Positions 25,012 through 34,106 are shown, numbered from the stretch's first letter. The stretch is DNA of 64,000 bases from JACCTI01 sp038237435 (GCA_038237435.1 JBBRYT010000001.1:62001-126000), one strand, 5' to 3'. The notes: generated by a model from the letters alone, not told the origin. Program-made: numbers and translations.

Positions 25012-26022
25012 ATGAGTGCGATCGAAGCTACTGGCCTGACGAAAATTTATCGCACTTACCGCAAGGAAAGCGGATTGCGCGGCGCGATCAAAGGACTCGT
25101 TAGGCGAAAGTATGACGAGACGCGCGCCGCGGATGACGTCTCTTTCAAAATCGAGGAGGGCGAGCTGGTCGGATTTCTGGGGCCGAATGGCGCGGGCAAA
25201 ACCACCGTGCTGAAAATTCTTTCGGGTTTGCTCAACCCGAGCGCGGGTGAGGCGCGTGTCCTGGGATTTGTGCCGTGGGAACGCAAGAATGAAATGAAGC
25301 GGCAGTTCAGTCTCGTCATGGGACAAAAAAATGCGCTCTGGTGGGACCTGCCCGCACAGGAATCACTCGAGCTGAACCGCGCCATCTACGGGATCGATCG
25401 CGACCGTTTTCGCAAAGTGGTTGGCGGTCTGGGCGAGCTGCTCGAAGTGCAGGATAAAATGAACGTGATGGTGCGCGAGCTCTCGTTAGGCGAACGCATG
25501 AAAATGGAATTGATTTCCGCGCTCATCCATGAGCCGCGCGTCTTGTTTCTCGACGAACCGACCATTGGTCTAGATGTCGTGAGTCAAAAACGGGTGCGTG
25601 AATTCCTGCGCCTTTACAATCGCGATCATCGCATCGTCACCATGCTGACGAGTCATTACATGCAGGACATTCAGGAATTATGTCACCGCGTCATCATCAT
25701 CGATCACGGAAAAATTTTCTTCGATGGTCCGCTCGACGACATCATCGACCGCTTTTCCGGCTACAAGATCGTCAGCCTCACTTATGAAAAACAGACGACG
25801 TGTGATTTCAAACAGTTCGGAGAGGTCATAGAAGAAACGCCGCTGTCGGTGCAGATAAAAGTTCCCCGCGCCAAAGTTACCGCGACGGCGCGACAGCTAC
25901 TCGACACCTGCAACGTGACCGACATCAATGTGCAGGAATTGCCGGTGGAAGATGTGATTCGCCAACTTTTCGGCGAACATTCGCGCAGCGAGAAAGCCAA
26001 GGCGGAAGCCGCCGCCGCCTAG
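25012..26022 (+). CDS. ABC transporter ATP-binding protein (ABC-2/NatA-like)
   Basis: The start is placed at MSAIEATGLTKIY (25012). The 336 residues include Walker A GPNGAGKTT, the signature LSLGERMKMEL, Walker B VLFLDEPTIGLD, and a long C-terminal extension typical of ABC-2 exporters. No permease gene is adjacent, so its partner must be elsewhere. The ABC signature SLG is encoded by an 11-mer variant (25481-25491). An exact copy (25095) lies near the N-terminus. Its stop overlaps that of the next gene by 4 bp (CTAG). Confidence 0.9.
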   Translation: MSAIEATGLTKIYRTYRKESGLRGAIKGLVRRKYDETRAADDVSFKIEEGELVGFLGPNGAGKTTVLKILSGLLNPSAGEARVLGFVPWERKNEMKRQFSLVMGQKNALWWDLPAQESLELNRAIYGIDRDRFRKVVGGLGELLEVQDKMNVMVRELSLGERMKMELISALIHEPRVLFLDEPTIGLDVVSQKRVREFLRLYNRDHRIVTMLTSHYMQDIQELCHRVIIIDHGKIFFDGPLDDIIDRFSGYKIVSLTYEKQTTCDFKQFGEVIEETPLSVQIKVPRAKVTATARQLLDTCNVTDINVQELPVEDVIRQLFGEHSRSEKAKAEAAAA

Positions 26023-26285
26023 TAACGAATCATGGCGGCGCGCAGTTCGTGCACGTAGGCCGGGTTGATCTCGAATGAAGTCACCGGCATTTCGGCCAGC
26101 TTGATTTGCTCGCGATACGGAATGCTTTCGGCAAAGCCGGCCGAGAGCAAGCTGTTGATCGTGTCGGTAACATCTTCGGCTTCCATGCGCGTGTAATCCT
26201 GGATCTCGGCGCCCAGCATGGGCTCGGCAAAACCGATCGCTTTTACCACCGTAACTTCGCGCCCGGTGAGCTTGATATTCCGCAT
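26019..26285 (-). CDS. small winged-helix-like protein, function unknown
   Basis: An 88-residue protein: REVTVVKAIG, AEIQDYTRMEAEDVTDTINSL and LLSAGFAES read like a winged-helix DNA-binding fold (helix, recognition helix, wing), similar in layout to MarR/ScpB-like modules. It lies 17 bp downstream of the epimerase-like gene, in a minus-strand group that begins with rodA and scpA. Assignment is by pattern only. Confidence 0.6.
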   Translation of the reverse strand: MRNIKLTGREVTVVKAIGFAEPMLGAEIQDYTRMEAEDVTDTINSLLSAGFAESIPYREQIKLAEMPVTSFEINPAYVHELRAAMIRY

Positions 26286-26302
26286 GCTCTTTTCCGAGCA
26301 GC

Positions 26303-27124
26303 TTACAGGCCAAAACTAGGGAGGACGCTTTCGAGCATGCCCGCCTGAAATGTTGCATAATGAGGCGACCAACCCAGGGCTTGGAACTTCTCGCTGCTGA
26401 CGCGCTTGTTGGTATTGCCGCGTTTGCGATCGCGTGGCTCTTCCGCTGCAAGAGGAAGAGGTTTTTGCAAATGCGCGGCCAGCCAAGCATAACATTCGCG
26501 CTGCACCAACGGATGATGATCGCTCACGTTAAAAATACCGCGTGCTTTCTGGTCGATCAGCAATTGCAAGGCGGTCGCGATATCGTCACGATGAATTTGA
26601 TTAACAAATCGATCGGTAAAACTGGCTTGCCCGCTGAGAAATTTTTGCAGCAACGCCGAACGTTGCGGCCCGTAGATTCCGGCGAGTCGCGCGACGATTC
26701 CCCCCTGCGAGAGAATGAGCTCTTCCGTTTCGCGCAAGATGCGACCGGTTTCGCGCGTCGGTTCGGCGGTGCTTTCTTCCGTGACCCATTCGCCGTCGGT
26801 CTGCGGGTAGACACTCGTGCTGCTGGTGAAAACAAAAAGCGCGTGCGGGAAAGCACTCGTTAGGCTGCGCGCGGCCTCAAAATAAATTCGCCGATAATCT
26901 TCCGCGTTTCCCCCGCGCGAACTGGCGCATTGAATGACGACGTCGAAATTCGAAGCCGCCCGCTTTACGGAATCTTCATTTGCGAGATCAACGATGCGAA
27001 TTTTGTAAGGCAGGTCTGCTTGTCGAGACGCGGTCCACCCTTCGACGTCCCAACCGGCCCCGTGAAAGCGATTAGCCACCGCCGAGCCGACATAGCCGCA
27101 GCCGGCGATCAGAATGCGGGACAT
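26303..27124 (-). CDS. NAD(P)-dependent nucleotide-sugar epimerase-like (SDR) protein
   Basis: A 273-residue extended SDR of the YeeZ-like group. It has N-terminal dinucleotide-binding GCGYVGSAVA (~8-17), then FTSSTSVYPQ and the GIYGP region. The usual catalytic YxxxK is not obvious, so it may be a dehydrogenase-like or binding protein rather than a true epimerase. An exact 11-mer (26855) encodes SLTSAF. It abuts scpA with no spacer. Confidence 0.8.
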   Translation of the reverse strand: MSRILIAGCGYVGSAVANRFHGAGWDVEGWTASRQADLPYKIRIVDLANEDSVKRAASNFDVVIQCASSRGGNAEDYRRIYFEAARSLTSAFPHALFVFTSSTSVYPQTDGEWVTEESTAEPTRETGRILRETEELILSQGGIVARLAGIYGPQRSALLQKFLSGQASFTDRFVNQIHRDDIATALQLLIDQKARGIFNVSDHHPLVQRECYAWLAAHLQKPLPLAAEEPRDRKRGNTNKRVSSEKFQALGWSPHYATFQAGMLESVLPSFGL

Positions 27125-27853
27125 CTATGACGGAAATGCAGCTAAGTCGATCTCGGCGAACGGATCGGCCTGCGAGGCGCGCACCTGGTGCAACCGAATC
27201 AATTCGAGCAAGGCCAGAAAGGTAACGACAATTTCCACGCGCGATGCCATCGAGGCGAAGAGCTCGGAAAAACGGAGCGGCACACCATCAGCTACGCGTT
27301 GCAAAATCCATTCGATCTTGTCCGAGACGGTGTAGTGCTCACCAAAAATTTCGCGTAGATCTTCGCGCGCCTCGATGCGTTTGATCACGTTTTGGAAAGC
27401 ATTGATCAGCTGAAAAATTCCCACTTCGCCTAAACGCAGCGGCGCGGCCGCGACCAGATCGACACCGTTCGTTTGCCTAACGAATCGTCCTTCTTCTTCC
27501 AACTGCCGCACTTGCAATTGTCCCGCCGCTTCCTTGAATTTTTTGTATTCGATTAGCTGCCGGATCAAATCCCAGCGCGGATCGTCTTCCTCCACATCTT
27601 CTTCCGGCGGCTGTTGATCGACCGGGAGCAGGCTGCGGCTCTTCAGGTAAATGAGATTGGCCGCCATGACGACGAACTCGCCCGCGACGTCGATGTTCAA
27701 TTCCTTGAAGGCTTGGAGATATTCGAGGTACTGCTTCGTAATGCGCTCGATCGAGATGTCGTAGATGTCGAGCTCGTCACGCTTGATCAGGTAAAGTAGT
27801 AGGTCGAGCGGACCCTCGAAGATCTCGAGCTTAACCTTGTAATCGCTCTCCAT
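27125..27853 (-). CDS. scpA: segregation and condensation protein A
   Basis: Kleisin subunit of the SMC-ScpAB condensin. The 242 residues start with the signature FEGPLDLLLYLIKRDELDIYDI and AANLIYLKSRSLLP; a C-terminal winged helix follows. scpB and smc are not in the window, although the winged-helix protein at 26019 is small and unassigned. It is 26 bp downstream of rodA. Confidence 0.94.
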   Translation of the reverse strand: MESDYKVKLEIFEGPLDLLLYLIKRDELDIYDISIERITKQYLEYLQAFKELNIDVAGEFVVMAANLIYLKSRSLLPVDQQPPEEDVEEDDPRWDLIRQLIEYKKFKEAAGQLQVRQLEEEGRFVRQTNGVDLVAAAPLRLGEVGIFQLINAFQNVIKRIEAREDLREIFGEHYTVSDKIEWILQRVADGVPLRFSELFASMASRVEIVVTFLALLELIRLHQVRASQADPFAEIDLAAFPS

Positions 27854-27879
27854 GTGCGAGCGATCTTAGTGCGCGGCGC

Positions 27880-28995
27880 TCAGACGGCAACGGCTTTGCG
27901 ATGAACCCAGACGCTGTTTATGATGCCGAGGCCAAACATGATCATGAGCACGAACGAACCGCTGTAGCTAATGAGTGGCAGTGGCACCCCCGTAATCGGC
28001 AACATCGAAATAGTCATGCCGACGTTTTGGAAAATGTGCGTGAAAATAAGCGCAGTGATGCCAGTGACGAGGAGCAAGCCAAATTGATCGCCGGCATAAA
28101 ACGCCACGAACAAACAGGTGAGCAAAAGTAATCCGAAAGCTCCGAGCAAAAATGCGCCACCGACAAATCCCCATTGCTCACCGATGGCGGAGAAAATGTA
28201 GTCATTATGCACCGCGGTCGCGGGCAGAAATCCGAGCTCGATCTGCGTGTTCGGAGCTTTAAAACCTTTCCCCGCCCAGCCCCCGGAGCCTATCGCAATG
28301 AGCGATTGATTGATCGCCCACGCCGAACCCTGCTTGTCGATGTCGGGATTGATGAACGCGGTGATGCGTTCTTTTTGATACGATTTCAATCCGAGGTTGT
28401 AGGCGACCGGCATCAAGGCCGCCACAATCAAAATGATGCAAACAAGATAACGTAGCGGCGTCCCCGAAACGAAAAGAAGCGCCAGCAAAACCGGTCCCCA
28501 AATAATCACCATTCCCAAATCCGGTTGCAAGAGGATGAGCAGACACGGCGCGCCCGCGATCGCGAAACAAAGCGCGAGACGCAGCATCGGATGCATCTCG
28601 CGAAATTGGCTAAGAAAAAGCGCCATCACCATGATGCCGGCGATAACCGCGAGCTGCGCCGGCTGAAAATTTATCGGCCCGACGTGTAACCAACTGCGCG
28701 CGCCATAAACCTTCGTGCCGATGAAGCGCGTCAGGATAAGGAAAATAATTCCAGCGACATACATCGGCAGCGCGCCCAATCGCACCCAGCGATAATCGAT
28801 CAGGCTCGTAATCATGAAGGCGACGAATCCAATCGCGACCCAGTTCGCTTGCTTGCGCCAGAAGTCGAGTACGACCGGATCGCCTCGCATATATGTCGCG
28901 CTGTAAACCGCGATCACGCCGAAAACGGCAAGCGCGAGCATGATCACGAGCAAGAGCCAGTTGAGGCCGAGTAATTTTCGGAGAAATGGCGTCAT
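27880..28995 (-). CDS. rodA: rod-shape-determining peptidoglycan glycosyltransferase (RodA)
   Basis: SEDS-family glycan polymerase of the elongasome. The 371 residues carry ten predicted transmembrane segments; hallmark pieces are the catalytic Asp loop with QPDLGMV, the NDYIFSAIGEQWG segment and a C-terminal PLISYSGSF. It is closer to RodA than FtsW by length and lack of a division cluster. The ATG at 28995 is formed at the end of an 11-mer variant (GCCTAACGA then ATG), with no Shine-Dalgarno visible. Confidence 0.93.
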   Translation of the reverse strand: MTPFLRKLLGLNWLLLVIMLALAVFGVIAVYSATYMRGDPVVLDFWRKQANWVAIGFVAFMITSLIDYRWVRLGALPMYVAGIIFLILTRFIGTKVYGARSWLHVGPINFQPAQLAVIAGIMVMALFLSQFREMHPMLRLALCFAIAGAPCLLILLQPDLGMVIIWGPVLLALLFVSGTPLRYLVCIILIVAALMPVAYNLGLKSYQKERITAFINPDIDKQGSAWAINQSLIAIGSGGWAGKGFKAPNTQIELGFLPATAVHNDYIFSAIGEQWGFVGGAFLLGAFGLLLLTCLFVAFYAGDQFGLLLVTGITALIFTHIFQNVGMTISMLPITGVPLPLISYSGSFVLMIMFGLGIINSVWVHRKAVAV

Positions 28996-29265
28996 TCGTT
29001 AGGCAAAGTCACGGCAATTCCTGCGCAATGGGCAATGATCTGATCGCGACTATAATCCGTACCGGCGACTCGCAAAACGTTTCGCGAAGAATCTGCATGT
29101 TAGTCCTAAAAAACGGCGCCAATCTGTCGCAATTTGGGATTTTTTTATTCGCTTAAATAATTGATTATCAAGCCCTTGTGTAGCTCAGGTAAATATATTT
29201 CCGGATTTCTTGCGGCCACCGCCAAGAGCCTTAAACTACTCGTTAGGCGCTTCACAGGGATTTGT

Positions 29266-29718
29266 ATGGCAAAGAAAACAAAGCGAAAGCTGGCGCAGCC
29301 GCGGCTGCCGATGCAGCGGCAATTGAATCTGGAGGACGAGGGTCGCCATTTCGATCTCCGCGAGATTTTTGATCGACTCAACGCGCGCTATTTCAAAGGA
29401 CGATTACGCAACTACAAGGTCGTTTGGGGAAAACGCCGGCGCCGTCGCGCAAAAGATTCTTTCGTCTTCGGGACCATCCAGGAAGAAGACCGCGTCATTC
29501 GCATCAATCCCCGCCTCGACCAGGAATGGGTGCCGCTTTGGTTTCTGCAATACATAATGTATCACGAAATGCTGCACGCCTTCGTTCCTGATAAAACCCT
29601 GCCGAGTGGTCGCCGCCTTGTGCACACCGAAGAATTCAACCGGCGCGAAAAAGAATTCCGTGGCTACCACCGGGCGCGACGGTGGGAAGAAGAAAATCTC
29701 GCGCGCTTCCTGCGCTAG
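29266..29718 (+). CDS. SprT-like zinc metallopeptidase
   Basis: The start at 29266 follows CAGGGA at good spacing; a longer frame from 29161 lacks support. The 150 residues begin with a very basic N-terminus. The SprT core has FDRLNARYFKGRL and the zinc site YHEMLHAF (HExxH). The family includes E. coli SprT and the eukaryotic DNA-protein crosslink protease Spartan. Exact 11-mer copies flank it: 29238 upstream (minus orientation) and 29726 after the stop. Confidence 0.85.
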   Translation: MAKKTKRKLAQPRLPMQRQLNLEDEGRHFDLREIFDRLNARYFKGRLRNYKVVWGKRRRRRAKDSFVFGTIQEEDRVIRINPRLDQEWVPLWFLQYIMYHEMLHAFVPDKTLPSGRRLVHTEEFNRREKEFRGYHRARRWEEENLARFLR

Positions 29719-29738
29719 AATTTTAGCCTAACGAGTGC

Positions 29739-29888
29739 TTATCTGCGCTCGGCCGCCGGCGTTGCGCTGGAAAGATCAGACGGCAAGGGTGTCGTTGCTA
29801 TGTTCTTTTTGATGAGGTACCAAAGGGTTGTCGCGAGCAGGAGGGAGATCAACTTCGCGCGCCAATTCTTCAGTATCAGTCTCTTCAT
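29739..29888 (-). CDS. stunted CdaR/YbbR-like membrane anchor overlapping cdaA
   Basis: A frame beginning MKRLILKNWRAKLISLLLAT at 29888 gives 49 residues: a basic start, one transmembrane helix, and a short tail. This is the typical N-terminus of CdaR (YbbR), the regulator encoded next to cdaA, but none of the YbbR repeats follow. Its first 113 bp overlap the 3' end of cdaA in another frame. It may be a minimal anchor or a relic. Confidence 0.55.
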   Translation of the reverse strand: MKRLILKNWRAKLISLLLATTLWYLIKKNIATTPLPSDLSSATPAAERR

Positions 29889-30657
29889 AATTTCGGTGTA
29901 GCAACAATTCGCCGATCCGTTTGCGGAACGTTTCCGGAGTGAAGTTTCGCTCAATCCGGCGTCGATGACAGATGGAAATTCCGCCGGTTTCTTCAGAAAC
30001 GATCACGGCGATCGCGTCGGATTCCTCGGTAATCCCGAGCCCCGCGCGATGGCGCAACCCAAGGCTACGATCGAGCGTTTCGCGTTGGCTCACCGGGAAA
30101 ATGCAGGCCGCGGCCGCAATGCGGCCATTACGCATCACCACCCCGCCATCGTGCAACGCGCTCTTCGGATGAAAAAGTGTGAGCAAAAGTTCGACCGACA
30201 AGACGGCATCGAGCTCCACTCCAGTTTCCTCATAAACGCGAATCGAGGTGTCACGTTCGATGGCAATGAGCGCACCGAATTGTTTGTTGGCCAGTTGCGA
30301 GATCGCTTCTGCGATGTCGTGGACCGTCTCGCGTTTTTCACTCGTTAGGGAAAAAATCGGATGCCCGCCGAGTTCTGCCAGACCGCGACGCAACTCCGGT
30401 TGGAAAATTACAACCAGCGCAACCGCCAAAAAGACGGAGAAGCTCCGCACGATCCAGCCGATGACCGTGAGGTTTAGCAATGTGGAGATTAGAGTCAGCG
30501 TCAGAAAAACAATCGCGAGACCGGTCAGGACTTTCGCGCCGCGCGTTCCGCGAAAATAAAGATAGCCGTAATAGATCCCGACGCTGAGCAGCAAAATCTC
30601 GATCGGACCGCGCCAGGTATCGAACCACTGCCAGAGTTGAACGAATTGGTGAATCAT
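29776..30657 (-). CDS. cdaA: diadenylate cyclase CdaA
   Basis: Makes cyclic di-AMP from two ATP. The 293 residues have three N-terminal transmembrane helices (~16-85) and a DAC domain with SALHDGGVVM (DGA-motif equivalent, second Gly in place of Ala) and GLRHRAGLG (RHR motif). The last ~35 residues are low-complexity and overlay the YbbR-like frame, so the native end may differ. The 4-bp overlap with folP suggests coupling. An 11-mer variant at 30340 encodes SLTSE. Confidence 0.93.
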   Translation of the reverse strand: MIHQFVQLWQWFDTWRGPIEILLLSVGIYYGYLYFRGTRGAKVLTGLAIVFLTLTLISTLLNLTVIGWIVRSFSVFLAVALVVIFQPELRRGLAELGGHPIFSLTSEKRETVHDIAEAISQLANKQFGALIAIERDTSIRVYEETGVELDAVLSVELLLTLFHPKSALHDGGVVMRNGRIAAAACIFPVSQRETLDRSLGLRHRAGLGITEESDAIAVIVSEETGGISICHRRRIERNFTPETFRKRIGELLLHRNYEETDTEELAREVDLPPARDNPLVPHQKEHSNDTLAV

Positions 30658-31508
30658 TCGCGCGTTCCCACAAATGCTTCAGCTGTGCGCAAGGCGGCCA
30701 CGTTCTGTTTCACATCATGCACGCGCAAAACATCCGCGCCGCGCCCGCACAACAGCGCCGTCATCGCGATCGTCGGCGAAATTCTTTCGCTCATCTCGCG
30801 CGCGTCGATCAACTTGCCCAGAAAAGATTTCCGCGAAACGCCCACGACCAGCGGGCGATTTTCGACGCGGAGATGCGACAGATTCCGAAGCAGCTCCAGA
30901 TTATGCTTCAGCGTCTTGCCAAATCCGATACCCGGATCAAACGCGATCGCCATGGGGTCGATGCCGCATTTTATGGCTAACGAATATTGTTGTCTAAAAA
31001 ATTCGGCCACCTCGTCGATCACGTCGTCATAATGCGGATGCTCCTGCATCGTGCGCGGCGTCCCTTGCATGTGCATGATGATAAGAGCCGCGCCGCGTTT
31101 TGCCGCCAGCGGCAACATCTTCTCATCGCCGCGACCACCGGTGACGTCATTAATAATATTCGCGCCCGCATCGAGTGCGGCCTCAGCTACCGCAGCCTTC
31201 GAAGTATCGATCGAAATCAAAATCTTCTCGTCCGCCGCGCGCACATTCTTGACTACCGGAACCACGCGCCGCAGTTCTTCGTCTTCCGGAACGGCATTCG
31301 CACCGGGCCGCGTCGATTCGCCGCCGATGTCGATGACATCGGCGCCTTCCTCGATCATGCGCATCGCCTTCTCATGCGCGCGGCGCGATTCGAAAAACGC
31401 CGTTCCGTCGGAAAATGAATCGGGCGTGACATTGAGCACACCCATGATCATGCCGCCGTGCGCGAAGTCGTAGGTGTCGTTGCCGATTTTCCAGAGCGCG
31501 CCAGCCAT
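30654..31508 (-). CDS. folP: dihydropteroate synthase
   Basis: Condenses p-aminobenzoate with the pterin pyrophosphate in folate synthesis; sulfonamide target. The 284 residues carry the TIM-barrel signatures MGVLNVTPDSFSDG, GGESTRPGA, ANIINDVTGG and FDPGIGFGKT. It is first gene of the folP-cdaA-ybbR-like group, an arrangement (cdaA beside folP) known from other bacteria. Confidence 0.96.
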   Translation of the reverse strand: MAGALWKIGNDTYDFAHGGMIMGVLNVTPDSFSDGTAFFESRRAHEKAMRMIEEGADVIDIGGESTRPGANAVPEDEELRRVVPVVKNVRAADEKILISIDTSKAAVAEAALDAGANIINDVTGGRGDEKMLPLAAKRGAALIIMHMQGTPRTMQEHPHYDDVIDEVAEFFRQQYSLAIKCGIDPMAIAFDPGIGFGKTLKHNLELLRNLSHLRVENRPLVVGVSRKSFLGKLIDAREMSERISPTIAMTALLCGRGADVLRVHDVKQNVAALRTAEAFVGTRE

Positions 31509-31566
31509 GAGGCTTCAGACTACCATGTGCGAAACTTTATTCGATTCCGCATTCCAAACGGAGTAG

Positions 31567-33714
31567 GTGCAGCGGGTGAATCCGAAGGCCGCGCCGTTGA
31601 AGCAGGAAATCCTGCGCATTCTCGGAGCGCCGAAATATCGGCCGCTCGACAAGATCGAGCTAGCAAAAATGCTCGGCCGTAAAAGCGGCGTGCGCATGGG
31701 ATTAAACCAGATTCTGCGCGAGCTCGAGCACGCCGGAAAAATCGCGCGCATTCGCAAAAACCGTTACGTCCTTCCCTCAGAAGCCGATCTTGTCACTGGA
31801 ACTCTGAGTGTTCATCAGGCCGGCTACGCTTTCCTTTCACAGGAAAATAAACCGGGCGCGCAGGATCTTTTCATCTCCGCCGAAAACACCGGCACCGCCA
31901 TGCACGGCGATCGCGTCGTGGCCCGCGTCACTCGCGATGAAAAATATGCGCGCGCCAAAGGCAGCGATCGCGCCGAAGGCCGCATCATTCGCATTTTGCA
32001 ACGCGCGCACGAAACGATCGTCGGCACGTTGCAGCAATCGCCGAATTTTTTCTATGTCGTGCCGGATGATCCGCGCATTCCGCATAACGTTTATGTCCAG
32101 TCAGGAAAAGCGCGGCCCGGCGACAAAGTAGTCGTTAGGCTGGACAAGTGGGAATCGCGTCACGTTAATCCCGAGGGCGAAATCGTCGAAGTGCTTGGGC
32201 CAAGTTCGGCGCCCGGCGTCGACATGCTTTCGATCATTCGGAAGTATCATCTTCCGACGGAATTTCCAGCCGCTGTTCTCGCCGAAGCCGAGCGCATTCC
32301 CGAAGTTGTCGACCAAAAAATGTTCGCCGCCCGCGAAGATCTGCGGAGGCAATTCATTGTCACGATCGATCCTGACGACGCGCGCGATTTCGATGACGCC
32401 ATCAATGTCGAACGCCTAACGAATGGTTGGCAGCTCGGCGTGCACATCGCCGACGTTTCCGCTTACGTCACACTCGGTTCCCACCTCGATCGCGAAGCGC
32501 TCAAGCGCGGCAACAGCGTTTATCTGCCTGATCGCGTCATCCCGATGTTGCCCGAGCGCTTGAGCAACGGGGTTTGCAGTTTGCGGCCGGACGTCGATCG
32601 CCTCACGCATTCGGCTTTCATCGAGTTCGACAAGAATGGCCGCTCCAAAAATGTGCGCTTCGCCAGAACCGTCATTCGCAGCGCGAAACGTCTGAGCTAC
32701 AAGCAAGCCTACGCGATTTTGAAATCGCCGCCTAACGACCAGTTAAGCGAGCGACTTCACGTGGCGTGGGAACTGGCGTCGCTTTTGCGGAGCAAACGTT
32801 TCGAACGAGGCTCGCTCGATCTCGACTTCCCGGAGGTGAAAGTGCGCCTCGATGCGGACGGAAAACCGATCGCGCTCGAACGAATCGAGAATGACGAATC
32901 TCATCAGTTGATCGAGGAATTCATGCTGGCCGCGAACGAGATGGTCGCGCGCGAATTGAAGAATCGCCTCATCCCGACCATCTACCGCGTCCACGAAGAT
33001 CCTGATCCGGAAAAACTGACGGACTATCGCGAGCAAGTTCTCAGTTACGGTTACAAAGCCGGCGACCTCACCCAGCGGGTCGAGTTGCAACGACTACTGA
33101 AATCCTTTCGCGGAAAACCCGAGGAGCAGGCGCTGAAGATTGGTCTCCTGAAAAGTTTGAAGCGCGCCCGTTACGCCACGCTGCCGCTCGGTCATTACGG
33201 ACTCGCGAAAAATAATTACACGCACTTCACCAGTCCGATTCGTCGTTACGCCGATCTTGTCGTCCATCGCTCGTTGGCTGAGCGAAACAAAACGCGAATC
33301 GAAGTCGGTCGGTTAACTTCCTTTGCCGAACACATCTCCACCACCGAACGCAACGCCGCCGAAGCTGAAATCGACGCGGTGAAGTTGAAGAAACTCGAGT
33401 TCTTTCAACGCCAGCTCAACGCGCGCGATCCGCAAATTTTTCGTGCCTCCGTTCTCGATATCAAAAACTTCGGACTCCTCGTCGAACTGCGCGACGTTTT
33501 GCTCACCGGCATGATTCACATTTCCTCGCTGACTGATGACTTCTATCGTTTCGATCAGGCCCAACGCCGCTTGGTCGGACGACAATCGCGCCGGCGATTT
33601 TCCATCGGCGATCAACTGCGCGTCTTCGTCGCCCGGGTCGATATATTTAAGCGCCAGGTCGATTTCGCCATTGCCGACGAGCGTCCGGAAAAGCGCGCGC
33701 GGCGACGCACCTGA
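31567..33714 (+). CDS. rnr: ribonuclease R
   Basis: 3'-5' exoribonuclease of the RNB family. The 715 residues comprise an N-terminal helix-turn-helix/cold-shock region, the RNB catalytic core (IDPDDARDFDDAINVE with clustered metal-binding Asp; HYGLAKNNYTHFTSPIRRYADL), and a C-terminal S1 domain followed by a basic tail. The start is GTG (31567); a second in-frame GTG at 31576 has better spacing to GGAG. Three 11-mer variants lie inside. Confidence 0.95.
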   Translation: MQRVNPKAAPLKQEILRILGAPKYRPLDKIELAKMLGRKSGVRMGLNQILRELEHAGKIARIRKNRYVLPSEADLVTGTLSVHQAGYAFLSQENKPGAQDLFISAENTGTAMHGDRVVARVTRDEKYARAKGSDRAEGRIIRILQRAHETIVGTLQQSPNFFYVVPDDPRIPHNVYVQSGKARPGDKVVVRLDKWESRHVNPEGEIVEVLGPSSAPGVDMLSIIRKYHLPTEFPAAVLAEAERIPEVVDQKMFAAREDLRRQFIVTIDPDDARDFDDAINVERLTNGWQLGVHIADVSAYVTLGSHLDREALKRGNSVYLPDRVIPMLPERLSNGVCSLRPDVDRLTHSAFIEFDKNGRSKNVRFARTVIRSAKRLSYKQAYAILKSPPNDQLSERLHVAWELASLLRSKRFERGSLDLDFPEVKVRLDADGKPIALERIENDESHQLIEEFMLAANEMVARELKNRLIPTIYRVHEDPDPEKLTDYREQVLSYGYKAGDLTQRVELQRLLKSFRGKPEEQALKIGLLKSLKRARYATLPLGHYGLAKNNYTHFTSPIRRYADLVVHRSLAERNKTRIEVGRLTSFAEHISTTERNAAEAEIDAVKLKKLEFFQRQLNARDPQIFRASVLDIKNFGLLVELRDVLLTGMIHISSLTDDFYRFDQAQRRLVGRQSRRRFSIGDQLRVFVARVDIFKRQVDFAIADERPEKRARRRT

Positions 33715-33816
33715 ATCCGCAGAACACGGATTTAGCCTAACAAATAGTCGAAGCGCTGCGCGAGTTTTGTCTTTCATTCTTGTCTTTCTAGCCGCTAGAA
33801 TCCGCGGCTTCGGAAA

Positions 33817-34029
33817 ATGGACCACGTCATCGAGGCGAGACAGCTGCAGATTGAGCGGAAGCATTTCCACGTCGAGCTGCGCGAAAACGATCGCGGCAAA
33901 TTCCTTCGCATCACGGAGGAAGCGCACGGTCGTCGCAACACCATCATCGTCCCGAGCACTGGCGTGGAAGATTTTACCGCCGCGATTGGCCAGGTCTTGA
34001 CCGCAAGCGAGCGGATGACCTCGGCGTAG
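33817..34029 (+). CDS. Pur-alpha-like (PurA) small nucleic-acid-binding protein
   Basis: A 70-residue protein. The pattern IERKHFHVELRENDRGKFLR, then ITEEAHGRRNTIIVPSTGVEDF, fits the single PUR repeat of bacterial Pur-alpha/DUF3276 proteins (beta strands with K-x-F-x-x-x-L-x-E-N-x-R-G, then GRRxTIIVP). Those bind single-stranded DNA or RNA. It lies between rnr and ppdK on the same strand. Recognition rests on motif similarity from memory. Confidence 0.72.
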   Translation: MDHVIEARQLQIERKHFHVELRENDRGKFLRITEEAHGRRNTIIVPSTGVEDFTAAIGQVLTASERMTSA

Positions 34030-34106
34030 TTGTAGCGCCCGCTTTCGTTGACACCACAAACGGTGTCTATAGTTTCCCGCTCTCGGATCGACCGAGCGTT
34101 TCACCT

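Noticed and set aside
30961..33745. Extra 11-mer-like words such as GGCTAACGAAT (30975) and GCCTAACAAAT (33734)
   Set aside because: They may be decayed copies, but with changes in the core CTAACGA or first bases I could not separate them from chance and left them out of the count.
33313..34104. Minus-strand frame (263 codons) opposite the rnr end and the Pur-like gene
   Set aside because: It overlays the conserved S1 domain of RNase R and the PUR-like gene; no ribosome-binding site or family match.
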